Shown here: one piece after another, positions 7,948-13,941 of the stretch
Position numbering within the stretch: position 1 is the first letter of the stretch
Layout of the letters: each line of letters starts with the position of its first letter
From: an uncultured Oscillospiraceae bacterium
GTDB lineage: Bacteria > Bacillota > Clostridia > Oscillospirales > Acutalibacteraceae
Direction: 5' to 3'
Assembly (NCBI GenBank): GCA_900552115.1
Contig: URYP01000055.1
Location: 1 to 14,431, forward strand
DNA length: 14,431 bases
Translations under genes and position numbers: made by a program
The notes under the pieces: generated by a model
Seen by the model: only the letters and a program-made list of their open reading frames with translations
Database searches by the model: none
Told to the model about the DNA's origin: nothing

Positions 7948-8218
7948 CAATTTCCCTCCAATCCGTATATCCTGTTGCCATTTGAAGCTGTGCCTTTTGT
8001 TCGTCGTACGCGGCTTTCAACCGGTCGTATTCATCCGGTTCGCCAAAATGGGCTTTGCAGTAAGTAATAACGGCTCGTACGATAAGAGGGTCGTTCTTTG
8101 TCGGAGCAGTTACACCGGCAATGTCAAGGTCAGCCAACGCCGCGCTGATTAGGTCATCAATTTCACTGTCAAAAGCCGTCGTCGTTATTCTAAGCGCCAT
8201 TCTTACCCTGTCCAGCAT
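7940..8218 (-). CDS. Head-tail connector (adaptor) protein, HK97 gp6-like
   Basis: The adaptor binds below the portal and extends it towards the tail. The 92-residue product starts MLDRVRMALRITTTAFDSEI and continues DDLISAALADLDIAGVTAP, the classic gp6-like start with helices in which a small hydrophobic core repeats. It ends with PLIVRAVITYCKAHFGEPDE and an amphipathic helix, again typical. I chose the ATG at 8218, preceded by GGAGG 9 bases upstream. A longer frame begins at a TTG at 8245 without a good ribosome site. The gene overlaps the 61-residue upstream gene by 29 bases in another frame, so the ribosome site lies inside that gene. Confidence 0.87.
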   Translation of the reverse strand: MLDRVRMALRITTTAFDSEIDDLISAALADLDIAGVTAPTKNDPLIVRAVITYCKAHFGEPDEYDRLKAAYDEQKAQLQMATGYTDWREIGG

Positions 8219-8375
8219 GGCTTTGTTCCTCCAAAAATTGATCAATTATATCGGCCTTTTTTATTTTTGTCAGGCTATAGCCCAGGCTAGAAGCGGAGGA
8301 CTTGATAGCCGATACCGTCATACTGTTCAAGTCCTCTGCTGTATAGACCGGCCCGGTCACGGAGCTATAGCCCAT
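8190..8375 (-). CDS. Small protein with Rho-N / HeH-like helical segment
   Basis: This 61-residue protein follows the capsid gene directly; the capsid stop and this ATG overlap as TAATG. Residues 15-50 (DLNSMTVSAIKSSASSLGYS, then a KIKKADIIDQFLEEQ helix) look like the small helix-extended-loop-helix fold shared by Rho N-terminal, SAP and HeH/LEM-like domains, which often bind nucleic acid. Such proteins are common between the capsid and adaptor genes of Gram-positive phages, but I know of no established function for them. The ribosome site is weak (GGCGGGG just upstream), suggesting coupling to capsid translation. The last ten codons overlap the adaptor gene. The domain call is by eye and should be regarded as moderate. 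Confidence 0.65.
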   Translation of the reverse strand: MGYSSVTGPVYTAEDLNSMTVSAIKSSASSLGYSLTKIKKADIIDQFLEEQSHAGQGKNGA

Positions 8376-9505
8376 TACCCCGCCGCATGTGTAATGGTAA
8401 GCTGCGCAAAAGCGTTTGGATCAATCAGCGCGCCAGAACCGCGCGCATAACCGGAATAGGTTGTTACGTGTTTTTTAATGTCTCGGTCGCTTTCAATCAT
8501 GATATCCTGTACCATGTTGTAGGTTACTTTTTTAGCATCCCCGACCAAAATCACATCGTCTGCAACAGAATCCTCCACTTTTATAGTCGCACCCAGCAGC
8601 GCCCCTTCCTGGCCAGCCTGAGCCGTACTCTGAAAAATAGGACGGCCTGTATCATCCACCATGCCCACCAAATAATTATAAATGGTAGAACGGGTCGCGT
8701 ATACGGTGACGGCGCTTACTCGTTTCAGACTGCCAAACAATTTGGCAATCTCCGGGAATGTCAGAGTATCATGTGCCGCGCTGGTCATTTTGTTTTCCGA
8801 CGCCATGTCGCTGCCTATCTGGGCGATAACGTCATCCGCCATAGCCCCACCGAGGCTTTCACTAATTTCATGGATCAGGTATTGTTCCAGTGTATCAATG
8901 CTCATCCGTTCCATAGCATAAGAAATATCGACGCTCTTGGAAAAGTCTTTGCCGGAAAGGGTCACCTTGACAAACGTGTTCTGTTCATCGTCGTTAGCGG
9001 TATTTTCCGTTACAGTCTTGGCCGCGCCTGCGGCGATTTCCGTATGCTTAACCACTTCTAAAATGGTGCCTGTGCGATAAATGGTAATATCACCCATTAT
9101 GGTATGTTGGCCGGATACCAAGTCCCAAATCTGATTCAATGTACTAGTCGGCATAACATTACCAGTATTGCTTGTAGTGTGGACGAATGCCGCCCGTTCC
9201 TCCTTGTTCATTTCCAGCCCCAGCAAATCTTTAAAAAAGGCGCTGCGGTATTCTTGGCTGTCCGGGCCATAGCTCCGTTCCTGATTTTTACCAACAGGTG
9301 GGACAAATGTGCGCATTAGTACGCCTTCGCCTGCTGATACTTCCCGAATCAATTTCTGGCGTTTTTCCACCTCCTGCGTTATTGTCTTTTTCTCATTCGT
9401 CAAGCTGCGAACCTCCTTTTCCAGCTTGTCCACATCCATGTTTTCGTCTTCCAGTTCTGACCGAATTTCCGACAGACGGGTTTCAATTTCTTCAATTCTG
9501 CTCAT
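8375..9505 (-). CDS. Major capsid protein (HK97 fold) with N-terminal scaffold domain
   Basis: This 376-residue protein builds the icosahedral shell. Residues 1-58 form a heptad-rich coiled coil (RIEEIETRLSEIRSELED, then DKLEKEVRSL), the delta domain that replaces a separate scaffold and is removed by the prohead protease. The HK97-type body follows: VHTTSNTGNVMPTSTLNQIW (residues 108-127), then ISESLGGAMADDVIAQIGSD in the spine-helix region, and the terminal SGYARGSGALIDPNAFAQLT. A strong GGAGG precedes the ATG at a 7-base distance, as expected for the most abundant product, and the ATG overlaps the protease stop as ATGA. The cleavage site is not evident; the stretch 56-70 between coiled coil and body is the likely region. 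No separate decoration protein is seen. Confidence 0.96.
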   Translation of the reverse strand: MSRIEEIETRLSEIRSELEDENMDVDKLEKEVRSLTNEKKTITQEVEKRQKLIREVSAGEGVLMRTFVPPVGKNQERSYGPDSQEYRSAFFKDLLGLEMNKEERAAFVHTTSNTGNVMPTSTLNQIWDLVSGQHTIMGDITIYRTGTILEVVKHTEIAAGAAKTVTENTANDDEQNTFVKVTLSGKDFSKSVDISYAMERMSIDTLEQYLIHEISESLGGAMADDVIAQIGSDMASENKMTSAAHDTLTFPEIAKLFGSLKRVSAVTVYATRSTIYNYLVGMVDDTGRPIFQSTAQAGQEGALLGATIKVEDSVADDVILVGDAKKVTYNMVQDIMIESDRDIKKHVTTYSGYARGSGALIDPNAFAQLTITHAAG

Positions 9506-10110
9506 TTTGATACCTCCATAAGTAATTTAATGCGTCTTATTTTAAACTTGCGCTCCCGACTCTCCTTCAAGCGTTCCGCGATCACTCCGTCGCAGAACGA
9601 ACGCGCATTTATCTCCGTCCCGCTGTTTGCTGGATAGCTTACAGCGGAAACATCAAACACTTTATTGATTCGATGATGTATAATCGTTCGCGTCTTCTCG
9701 TCATACTCCATCGTGCGGTTGTCCGGCATAAAAGCCCAACTCATTTTCGTTACCAGTTCGGCTTTGATATCCTGAAACATTTCCCTGCTGCCATCCGTTG
9801 ATCCAAGATCGGCAGCGGTAAATAAGCCATAAGTATCCGGCTCCACAATCAGCGTTCGGTTCTTTGTTCTCGCAAACACTCGGCCGGCATGGTTATACTG
9901 AAAAATGATGTCGGACATATCGCACCCATTAAAGGCTACCGGTAAAAACTGTTCATATACCGGCCCATCTTCATCCTCATACAGCAGATACTTGTCCCAT
10001 GTGGCCGCGTACCCCTCAACATAATAGTCGGTATCCAGACGCTTCTTATCGGTTTGAATTGTCATCGGCGTTAGGATCGTCCGGTACTGCCTGTCCATTT
10101 TTATCGGCAT
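9502..10110 (-). CDS. Prohead protease (HK97 family, peptidase U35)
   Basis: This serine protease digests the capsid delta domain inside the prohead before packaging. The ATG at 10110 (202 residues) is preceded by GGAGG at 6 bases. A longer open frame reaches 10236, but that part overlaps the portal gene in another frame and looks like non-protein composition. Residues 26-60 (DTDYYVEGYAATWDKYLLYE) are the typical 'V.GYAA.F' start. Catalytic candidates are H74 in QYNHAGRVFARTKN and S124 in LVTKMSWAFMP, with an acidic partner that may be D153 in VFDVSAVSYPANSGTEI, the standard C-terminal motif. The 65-base overlap with the end of the portal gene suggests coupled translation. Confidence 0.93.
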   Translation of the reverse strand: MPIKMDRQYRTILTPMTIQTDKKRLDTDYYVEGYAATWDKYLLYEDEDGPVYEQFLPVAFNGCDMSDIIFQYNHAGRVFARTKNRTLIVEPDTYGLFTAADLGSTDGSREMFQDIKAELVTKMSWAFMPDNRTMEYDEKTRTIIHHRINKVFDVSAVSYPANSGTEINARSFCDGVIAERLKESRERKFKIRRIKLLMEVSK

Positions 10111-11275
10111 TGTTTTCCTCCTGTTCTTTTTCGTTTTTTCCATCCGCACCCAGCAGATAATATTCACCCCGGATGGTATAGGCTTTCCCCTGACCATTTG
10201 GTAATGGAGGCAAATTCCAAATCTCACGTATTTCATCTCGGTTCATAATACCCCGGTCTGCCATCTGCGCGGATACATTCAGTTTTTCGGTGTTGGACAT
10301 ATACTGCAGGCGGTTCGCGGTTGCCATAATAAAAGAGCCGGAGGCCCGCTCCCGCTCTGTAAAGGTCAATTTTGTGCTTACATCTGAAAACTGTATGGCA
10401 AATGGCTCTACAGCCCCCTCATAAAAAGCACTCCATGCGTCGCCATACGCTTTATTCTGCAGGATGTCTTCGTTGACGCCGTAATAATTATATACGTTCT
10501 GCTGGATGGCTTTCATTTGCTCAGCGTCCACCACGAACGGCGTAGATTTAATCTGTTGTATTTCTGAATATGTATTGGGAAACAGCAAAACCCCGCCCTC
10601 CCCCTGCAAATTCTCTTTGGTAAACCGCTTTCGTTCTTTAGCTAAGTCCTCCGGTCTGGTAAAATTATTTGTCTTAGCCATGAACCGGAAAGTAGCGGAT
10701 GCTTTGACGCCCTCGGCAATACCCTGATTTTGTATATTTACAAGTTCCATAGTCGGATTCAATGCCTGATTGCTTTCTCCGAAAAAATCATCAGCGTACT
10801 GAAACTTATTCATAATACCGCAGGATCTCAGTTCTACCGCCGCATGATACCCATTTGAAAATTGGTATCGAAGCCATGGTTCCCCGCCATAGTCCACAAT
10901 TTCACAGTATGACGGTAAGACTGGGTAATATCCCCCGATTTCACCGTACAAATCCTGAACCGGGACTATAAACGCCGTATTCTGCACGTCCAAGATGGTG
11001 GACAGCCTGTAAAGGAATTGACCCCACGTCTGCCATTCGTTCGGCCCGGCTTTTAGTTTTGTTTGCAGCTTCGGCTTTCCGCTTCCTCTCACAGTTATCT
11101 GCAATTTGCTGATGTGCGTTGCCCTGGCATGAATAGCCGACCGGACTAGTTCGCTTTCGTATATTTTACCGCTCCAACTGGTGAATACCGGTGTATAGGC
11201 AGTAAGCGTTTTATAGTATCCGTTTGGTTCCCCACGAGGGCGCGGCTTTTTAAATATCTTCTCAAACAGTCCCAT
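10046..11275 (-). CDS. Portal protein (HK97 family)
   Basis: The dodecameric portal is the DNA entry and exit channel and the docking site of the terminase. The 409-residue protein has the usual start (MGLFEKIFKK), an early ESELVRSAIHARATHISKL helix (residues 40-58), the wing/stem pattern with NEWQTWGQFLYRLSTILDVQ and then AFIVPVQDLYGEIGGYYPV, and the family signature VVDAEQMKAIQQNVYNYYG followed by VNEDILQNKAYGDAWSAFYE. The sequence NRDEIREIWNLPPLP near residue 345 is another typical marker. The last 30 residues are acidic and asparagine-rich, and the final 21 codons are read in another frame as the protease N-terminus. GGGAGAG precedes the ATG by 7 bases. Confidence 0.96.
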   Translation of the reverse strand: MGLFEKIFKKPRPRGEPNGYYKTLTAYTPVFTSWSGKIYESELVRSAIHARATHISKLQITVRGSGKPKLQTKLKAGPNEWQTWGQFLYRLSTILDVQNTAFIVPVQDLYGEIGGYYPVLPSYCEIVDYGGEPWLRYQFSNGYHAAVELRSCGIMNKFQYADDFFGESNQALNPTMELVNIQNQGIAEGVKASATFRFMAKTNNFTRPEDLAKERKRFTKENLQGEGGVLLFPNTYSEIQQIKSTPFVVDAEQMKAIQQNVYNYYGVNEDILQNKAYGDAWSAFYEGAVEPFAIQFSDVSTKLTFTERERASGSFIMATANRLQYMSNTEKLNVSAQMADRGIMNRDEIREIWNLPPLPNGQGKAYTIRGEYYLLGADGKNEKEQEENNADKNGQAVPDDPNADDNSNR

Positions 11276-11309
11276 TCTTTATCTCTCCCGATAATAAGCA
11301 TAAACCCAT
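11262..11309 (-). CDS. Possible 15-residue leader ORF overlapping the portal start
   Basis: An ATG at 11309 lies 6 bases after a GAGG and opens a 15-codon frame, MGLCLLSGEIKNGTV, whose stop falls inside the first codons of the portal gene (overlap 14 bases). It fills most of the gap between the large terminase and portal. The ribosome site is at least as good as the portal's own. It could act as a translational coupler, or be chance. I know no homologue; low confidence. Confidence 0.22.
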   Translation of the reverse strand: MGLCLLSGEIKNGTV

Positions 11310-11334
11310 TTTTGTCCTCTGAATCAAAAACATT

Positions 11335-12987
11335 TCAATTTCCTCCGTTTTTTAACTGCTCACCTATTTCTGCATACCACTTTTGCCGGACAGTCATTGC
11401 GTCCAGCAAGGCCGCGCCGCCATCAATATGATCGTTAGCACTCATTTTAATAATTTTACTTCGGCCACTCTCCGCTTCAATTTTTAAAGCAATATTTAAG
11501 AGATGGACTTTTAGAAGATCATTGTTTCCAATATTAAAAACCCCGTCTTTTATCTGCCCTTCAACCTCTCGGATTACCGGGGTCAAATTGTATCCCTGAA
11601 ACACGTCGTCCATGTGAAAGCCGTATTGTTTCATCTCCTGCACTAGATATTGCGCGGTATAACGGTCGTACCCTACCTTTAACGGATAAATCTGATATTC
11701 TTCCACCAACATACGAAACCAGTTCATACAGTCGTGGTAATCAACAAAATTGTCCCCGGATAGTTCCAATAGACCCCTCTGTACGTATGCGGCATACGGC
11801 AATCCATCCCGCGCCGTGGCCTCTTCTAGCTTTTCCGCCGGCATAAAAAACTTTGCTAATACATTAAGTTTACCGGATTTCTCTATAATCGCGGCACAGG
11901 CAGTCAGATCGGTGGTTCTCGATAGATCAATTCCCCCCACACAATAGGTATTGCGGAACATATCAGGCGTAATCGATGCACCTCCGGATTTTTCTACCGC
12001 ATAGGTGGGCAGCCACGCTTGACTGCTGTTCTGTTTAATATTGCAATACTTTGTCAGAAATTCAGCTTTTTTCGACAGACTTACTTCCGCTACCGCGATT
12101 TCTTCCAACAAGTAATCAACCGAAACCGATACACCCATATTAGGGTTTGACTTACGCAGCTCGTTAATATCGTTCCATTTTTGAATATCGTCGATCATAT
12201 ATAGGAACGGGGCGAGGCGGCGCTCTTTAGAATCTCCCAGAAGAAAACGGGTGCACCGTTTAATCAGCTCATCGTAAATTCCTTCATTGATATATCCTGA
12301 AGTGCTGATCGATATAATAAGCGGCTGCTTTCTTGCGCCCAGCGCGGATTTCATGACTTCATACTGTTTTAGCCCCTGATCTCCTGGCCATGATGCAATT
12401 TCATCACATACCGTCAAATGTGGATTGAAACCGTCCGACTTCTTGGCATTAAAGGCTATCTTTTTTACGCTGCTATTGGTGCTTTCAATGTAATAGTCGG
12501 ATTTCCTTCGTTTAATAAGCGCCTCTAGTTCTGGTTCTTTCTGAATCGTCTGCCAGAATGCTGAATAAACCAAATCGGCTTGATCCAGTTTTGGAGCCAC
12601 GCAGAACACTTTCGCACCATACTCTCCATCCAAAAACACGCAATACGCAATGAGGGCGGCGGCAAACAGCGTCTTTCCGTTTTTTCTGCCTATTATAATG
12701 ACGATTTCACGGAATACACGCTTGCCCGCGCAGTCTACGACGCCAAAAATTACGGATACAATGGCTTTTTGCCAAAGCGCCAGTTTTAATAGATCCTCTC
12801 GGCCTTCGCAATGATGACAAAAGGTTTCAATAAATCGAATAGCGCGGTTGGCCTTTTTGGGGTCAAAGAAAAAGAACTGGTTTTCCAGCCCTTTTACAAC
12901 ATATTCAAAAAACAGACGTACCCATTTACCGACAACAATAGAGCCATCCTGTATCGCCTGATAGTATGTAAAAATGTAATTATCCAT
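11335..12987 (-). CDS. Terminase large subunit (ATPase and nuclease)
   Basis: TerL is the packaging motor: an ATPase pumps DNA into the prohead and a nuclease cuts the concatemer. The 550-residue protein has a Walker A motif GRKNGKT (residues 100-106), Walker B LTVCDE (191-196, with D195 and E196) and the coupling motif SISTS (226-230). The RNase H-like nuclease half shows D354 in GGIDLSRTTD, D441 in VGYDRYTAQYLVQEM and D522 in NDHIDGGAALLDAM. All the key residues appear intact. The layout is that of the HK97/phi-adapted TerL group that works with an HNH protein and usually makes cohesive ends. The ATG overlaps the small terminase stop by 8 bases, and the ribosome site is weak, which points to coupled translation. 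Confidence 0.97.
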   Translation of the reverse strand: MDNYIFTYYQAIQDGSIVVGKWVRLFFEYVVKGLENQFFFFDPKKANRAIRFIETFCHHCEGREDLLKLALWQKAIVSVIFGVVDCAGKRVFREIVIIIGRKNGKTLFAAALIAYCVFLDGEYGAKVFCVAPKLDQADLVYSAFWQTIQKEPELEALIKRRKSDYYIESTNSSVKKIAFNAKKSDGFNPHLTVCDEIASWPGDQGLKQYEVMKSALGARKQPLIISISTSGYINEGIYDELIKRCTRFLLGDSKERRLAPFLYMIDDIQKWNDINELRKSNPNMGVSVSVDYLLEEIAVAEVSLSKKAEFLTKYCNIKQNSSQAWLPTYAVEKSGGASITPDMFRNTYCVGGIDLSRTTDLTACAAIIEKSGKLNVLAKFFMPAEKLEEATARDGLPYAAYVQRGLLELSGDNFVDYHDCMNWFRMLVEEYQIYPLKVGYDRYTAQYLVQEMKQYGFHMDDVFQGYNLTPVIREVEGQIKDGVFNIGNNDLLKVHLLNIALKIEAESGRSKIIKMSANDHIDGGAALLDAMTVRQKWYAEIGEQLKNGGN

Positions 12988-13327
12988 CCGACATCAACTT
13001 TTCCAGTTTTCTCCCCTTTTTTTCTGGAGGTGTCAATTCGTTAAGTTGTTTTATAATGGCCTGGTAATTTTTATCGGTTGCCGTAAACAAACGGGCTGCA
13101 GGTCGTTCCCGTTCATACGGTTCGGTCTTTTCTGATTGCGTGAACTGCTCAGTTTCACCGTGTTCCTGTATGTCTTCCCATAACTGATCCAGCCGAATAC
13201 GAAGCCGCGCCGCCTGAATGATTAGCCCCTGCGCCACCGCAAATTGGTTAGACGGTAAATCCTGATAAATCTCGTTAAGCCTTCTAATCTCCTTCTTTTC
13301 CCGTGCTTGTATTTGCTTTTTTGCCAA
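12980..13327 (-). CDS. Terminase small subunit (P27-like)
   Basis: The small terminase recognises the packaging start site and recruits TerL. I chose the TTG at 13327 (115 residues): an AAAGGAGG lies 6 bases upstream, and the product then begins with M-AKKQIQAREKKEI, a normal basic N-terminus. An in-frame extension to 13429 has no good ribosome site, and the ATG at 13345 directly precedes the ribosome site itself. After a charged helix comes SNQFAVAQGLIIQAARLRIR, then LDQLWEDIQEHGETEQFTQS, and ERERPAARLFTATDKNYQAI, which leads into IKQLNELTPP. That series (N-terminal DNA-binding helices, a polar loop, then a helix with the 'P.A..F....K.YQ..IK.L' pattern) fits P27-type subunits. The family name is by resemblance and position. 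Confidence 0.85.
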   Translation of the reverse strand: MAKKQIQAREKKEIRRLNEIYQDLPSNQFAVAQGLIIQAARLRIRLDQLWEDIQEHGETEQFTQSEKTEPYERERPAARLFTATDKNYQAIIKQLNELTPPEKKGRKLEKLMSDG

Positions 13328-13436
13328 AATACCGCCTCCTTTCATTTCATGGTAGGGGGTTACGTACCCGCAGAGTGGAAAAATGTACTTCACCCTCCGG
13401 TCTCCCGTCATGTCGATTTTATTGACCATAGGGGGG
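13328..13436. other. Non-coding gap between HNH and small terminase; candidate cos / packaging region
   Basis: This 109-base gap is unusual in an otherwise gapless operon. It holds a run of six G on the plus strand (13431-13436) inside ATAG-GGGGG-CTAT, one copy of the 13-base repeat (13404-13416), and the quasi-palindrome GGGTTACGTACCC (13367-13379 region). Cohesive-end sites of HNH-dependent phages usually lie close to the small terminase gene, so this is the natural candidate. No cos sequence can be proved by reading. Confidence 0.35.
13404..13416. repeat. 13-base direct repeat, copy downstream of HNH gene
   Basis: CCCGTCATGTCGA on the plus strand, starting 21 bases beyond the HNH stop. 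It matches the copy at 13743-13755 at 12 of 13 positions, in the same orientation. The two copies lie on either side of the HNH gene. Confidence 0.6.
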
Positions 13437-13733
13437 CTATTCCATTCGCATTATCACCTTTCCTTGGTCATCCACCCTGTACCTTTTAAAATCGCCATGC
13501 ACTTTTGCATGGCAATCAACACATAGCAGCCTCAAATTATCCCATGACAAAGTAACTTCTGGATTGTCAATAGTATCTGGTGATATTTCTTTGATATGAT
13601 GCACTATCTTGCCCGCTCGGTAGATACCGTTTGAAAGACATTCTTCACACAAACCACCTATGCTTTGAGCATAAGCGGTTCGTGTACGCTGCCATGCTTT
13701 TGATTTATAAAACGTTTTTGCATACTCCTTCAT
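13437..13733 (-). CDS. HNH endonuclease (packaging-associated)
   Basis: In HK97-type phages an HNH protein beside the terminase genes is needed for cutting DNA at cos. The 98-residue protein starts MKEYAKTFYKSKAWQRTRTA, the common start of this group. It has a zinc site formed by C29/C32 (LCEECL) and C71/C74 (CVDCHAKVH). The HNH core is H45-H46 (IVHHIKEI), N66 (WDNLRLL) and H75, followed by H79. All expected residues are intact. The ATG lacks a strong ribosome site. The gene is first in the packaging set and is followed by 109 non-coding bases before the small terminase. Nearly identical 13-base sequences flank it on both sides (see findings). Confidence 0.93.
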   Translation of the reverse strand: MKEYAKTFYKSKAWQRTRTAYAQSIGGLCEECLSNGIYRAGKIVHHIKEISPDTIDNPEVTLSWDNLRLLCVDCHAKVHGDFKRYRVDDQGKVIMRME

Positions 13734-13742
13734 TTAGAATTA

Positions 13743-13755
13743 CCCGTCATATCGA
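13743..13755. repeat. 13-base direct repeat, copy upstream of HNH gene
   Basis: CCCGTCATATCGA on the plus strand, 9 bases before the HNH start codon. It matches 13404-13416 except for one A/G change. It begins at about the predicted transcription start of the late promoter, so it would lie in the 5' leader of the transcript. Confidence 0.6.
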
Positions 13756-13763
13756 CATACATA

Positions 13764-13790
13764 TTTATAACAGCTCAATGTAATAGCCAA
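13764..13790 (-). promoter_or_regulatory. Candidate late-operon promoter (extended -10)
   Basis: On the minus strand TG-T-TATAAA (13772-13764) forms an extended -10 element, 5 of 6 matches to TATAAT plus the TG dinucleotide. A weak -35-like TTGGCT (13790-13785) lies 15 bases upstream, shorter than the optimal 17. A weak -35 with a good extended -10 fits an activator-dependent promoter. It lies 31 bases before the HNH start codon. Read by eye only. Confidence 0.4.
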
Positions 13791-13795
13791 TCCGA

Positions 13796-13806
13796 GGCAT
13801 TATGCC
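13796..13806. promoter_or_regulatory. Perfect 11-bp palindrome, candidate activator/operator site
   Basis: GGCATTATGCC is an exact inverted repeat (5-bp arms around one base). Its centre is about 44 bases upstream of the transcription start predicted from the -10 element, just before the -35, where activators often bind. The gene for a likely late regulator is the next gene upstream. The protein-site pairing is inference. Confidence 0.35.
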
Positions 13807-13830
13807 CCGCTCACCAATTTATTGCATAAG

Positions 13831-13863
13831 AAAGACGCCACAGCACTAAGCTGCAGCGTCTTT
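13831..13863 (-). terminator. Hairpin between regulator and late operon (candidate terminator)
   Basis: AAAGACGC (13831-13838) pairs with GCGTCTTT (13856-13863), 8 bp. Inside it, after a 2x2 internal loop, CAGC (13841-13844) pairs with GCTG (13850-13853) around a 5-base loop. In the minus direction the stem is followed by TTTCTTA-type sequence, a rather weak T tract, so termination efficiency is uncertain. It stands between the regulator gene and the candidate late promoter, a sensible place for a stop. Confidence 0.5.
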
Positions 13864-13894
13864 GAAAAGAAAGGGTTTGAGAAGCTTTTCAAAC
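13861..13894. repeat. Nested inverted repeats with two alternative pairings
   Basis: TTTGAAAAG (13861-13869) is an exact 9-base inverted match to CTTTTCAAA (13885-13893). Alternatively GTTTGA (13875-13880) pairs with TCAAAC (13889-13894), with AAGCTT between them, as an imperfect 20-base palindrome. The pairings exclude each other, and the first also shares bases 13861-13863 with the neighbouring hairpin. This could be a second terminator or a switch; it may also be an operator. Confidence 0.5.
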
Positions 13895-13941
13895 TTCCAC
13901 AATACTAAAATATCATAAAAGTAGGTCCCCTTAACGGCACT

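Noticed and set aside
8387..9061. Plus-strand open frame of 224 codons opposite the major capsid gene
   Set aside because: Composition is unlike a folded protein, it is antisense to the capsid gene, and no plus-strand gene is supported elsewhere in the window.
10111..10236. N-terminal extension of the prohead protease
   Set aside because: It lies wholly within the portal gene, lacks a ribosome site, and would precede the normal family start; the ATG at 10110 has GGAGG.
13831..13894. CRISPR-like or tandem repeat array
   Set aside because: The repeats here are inverted and overlap one another; there are no regular spacers.
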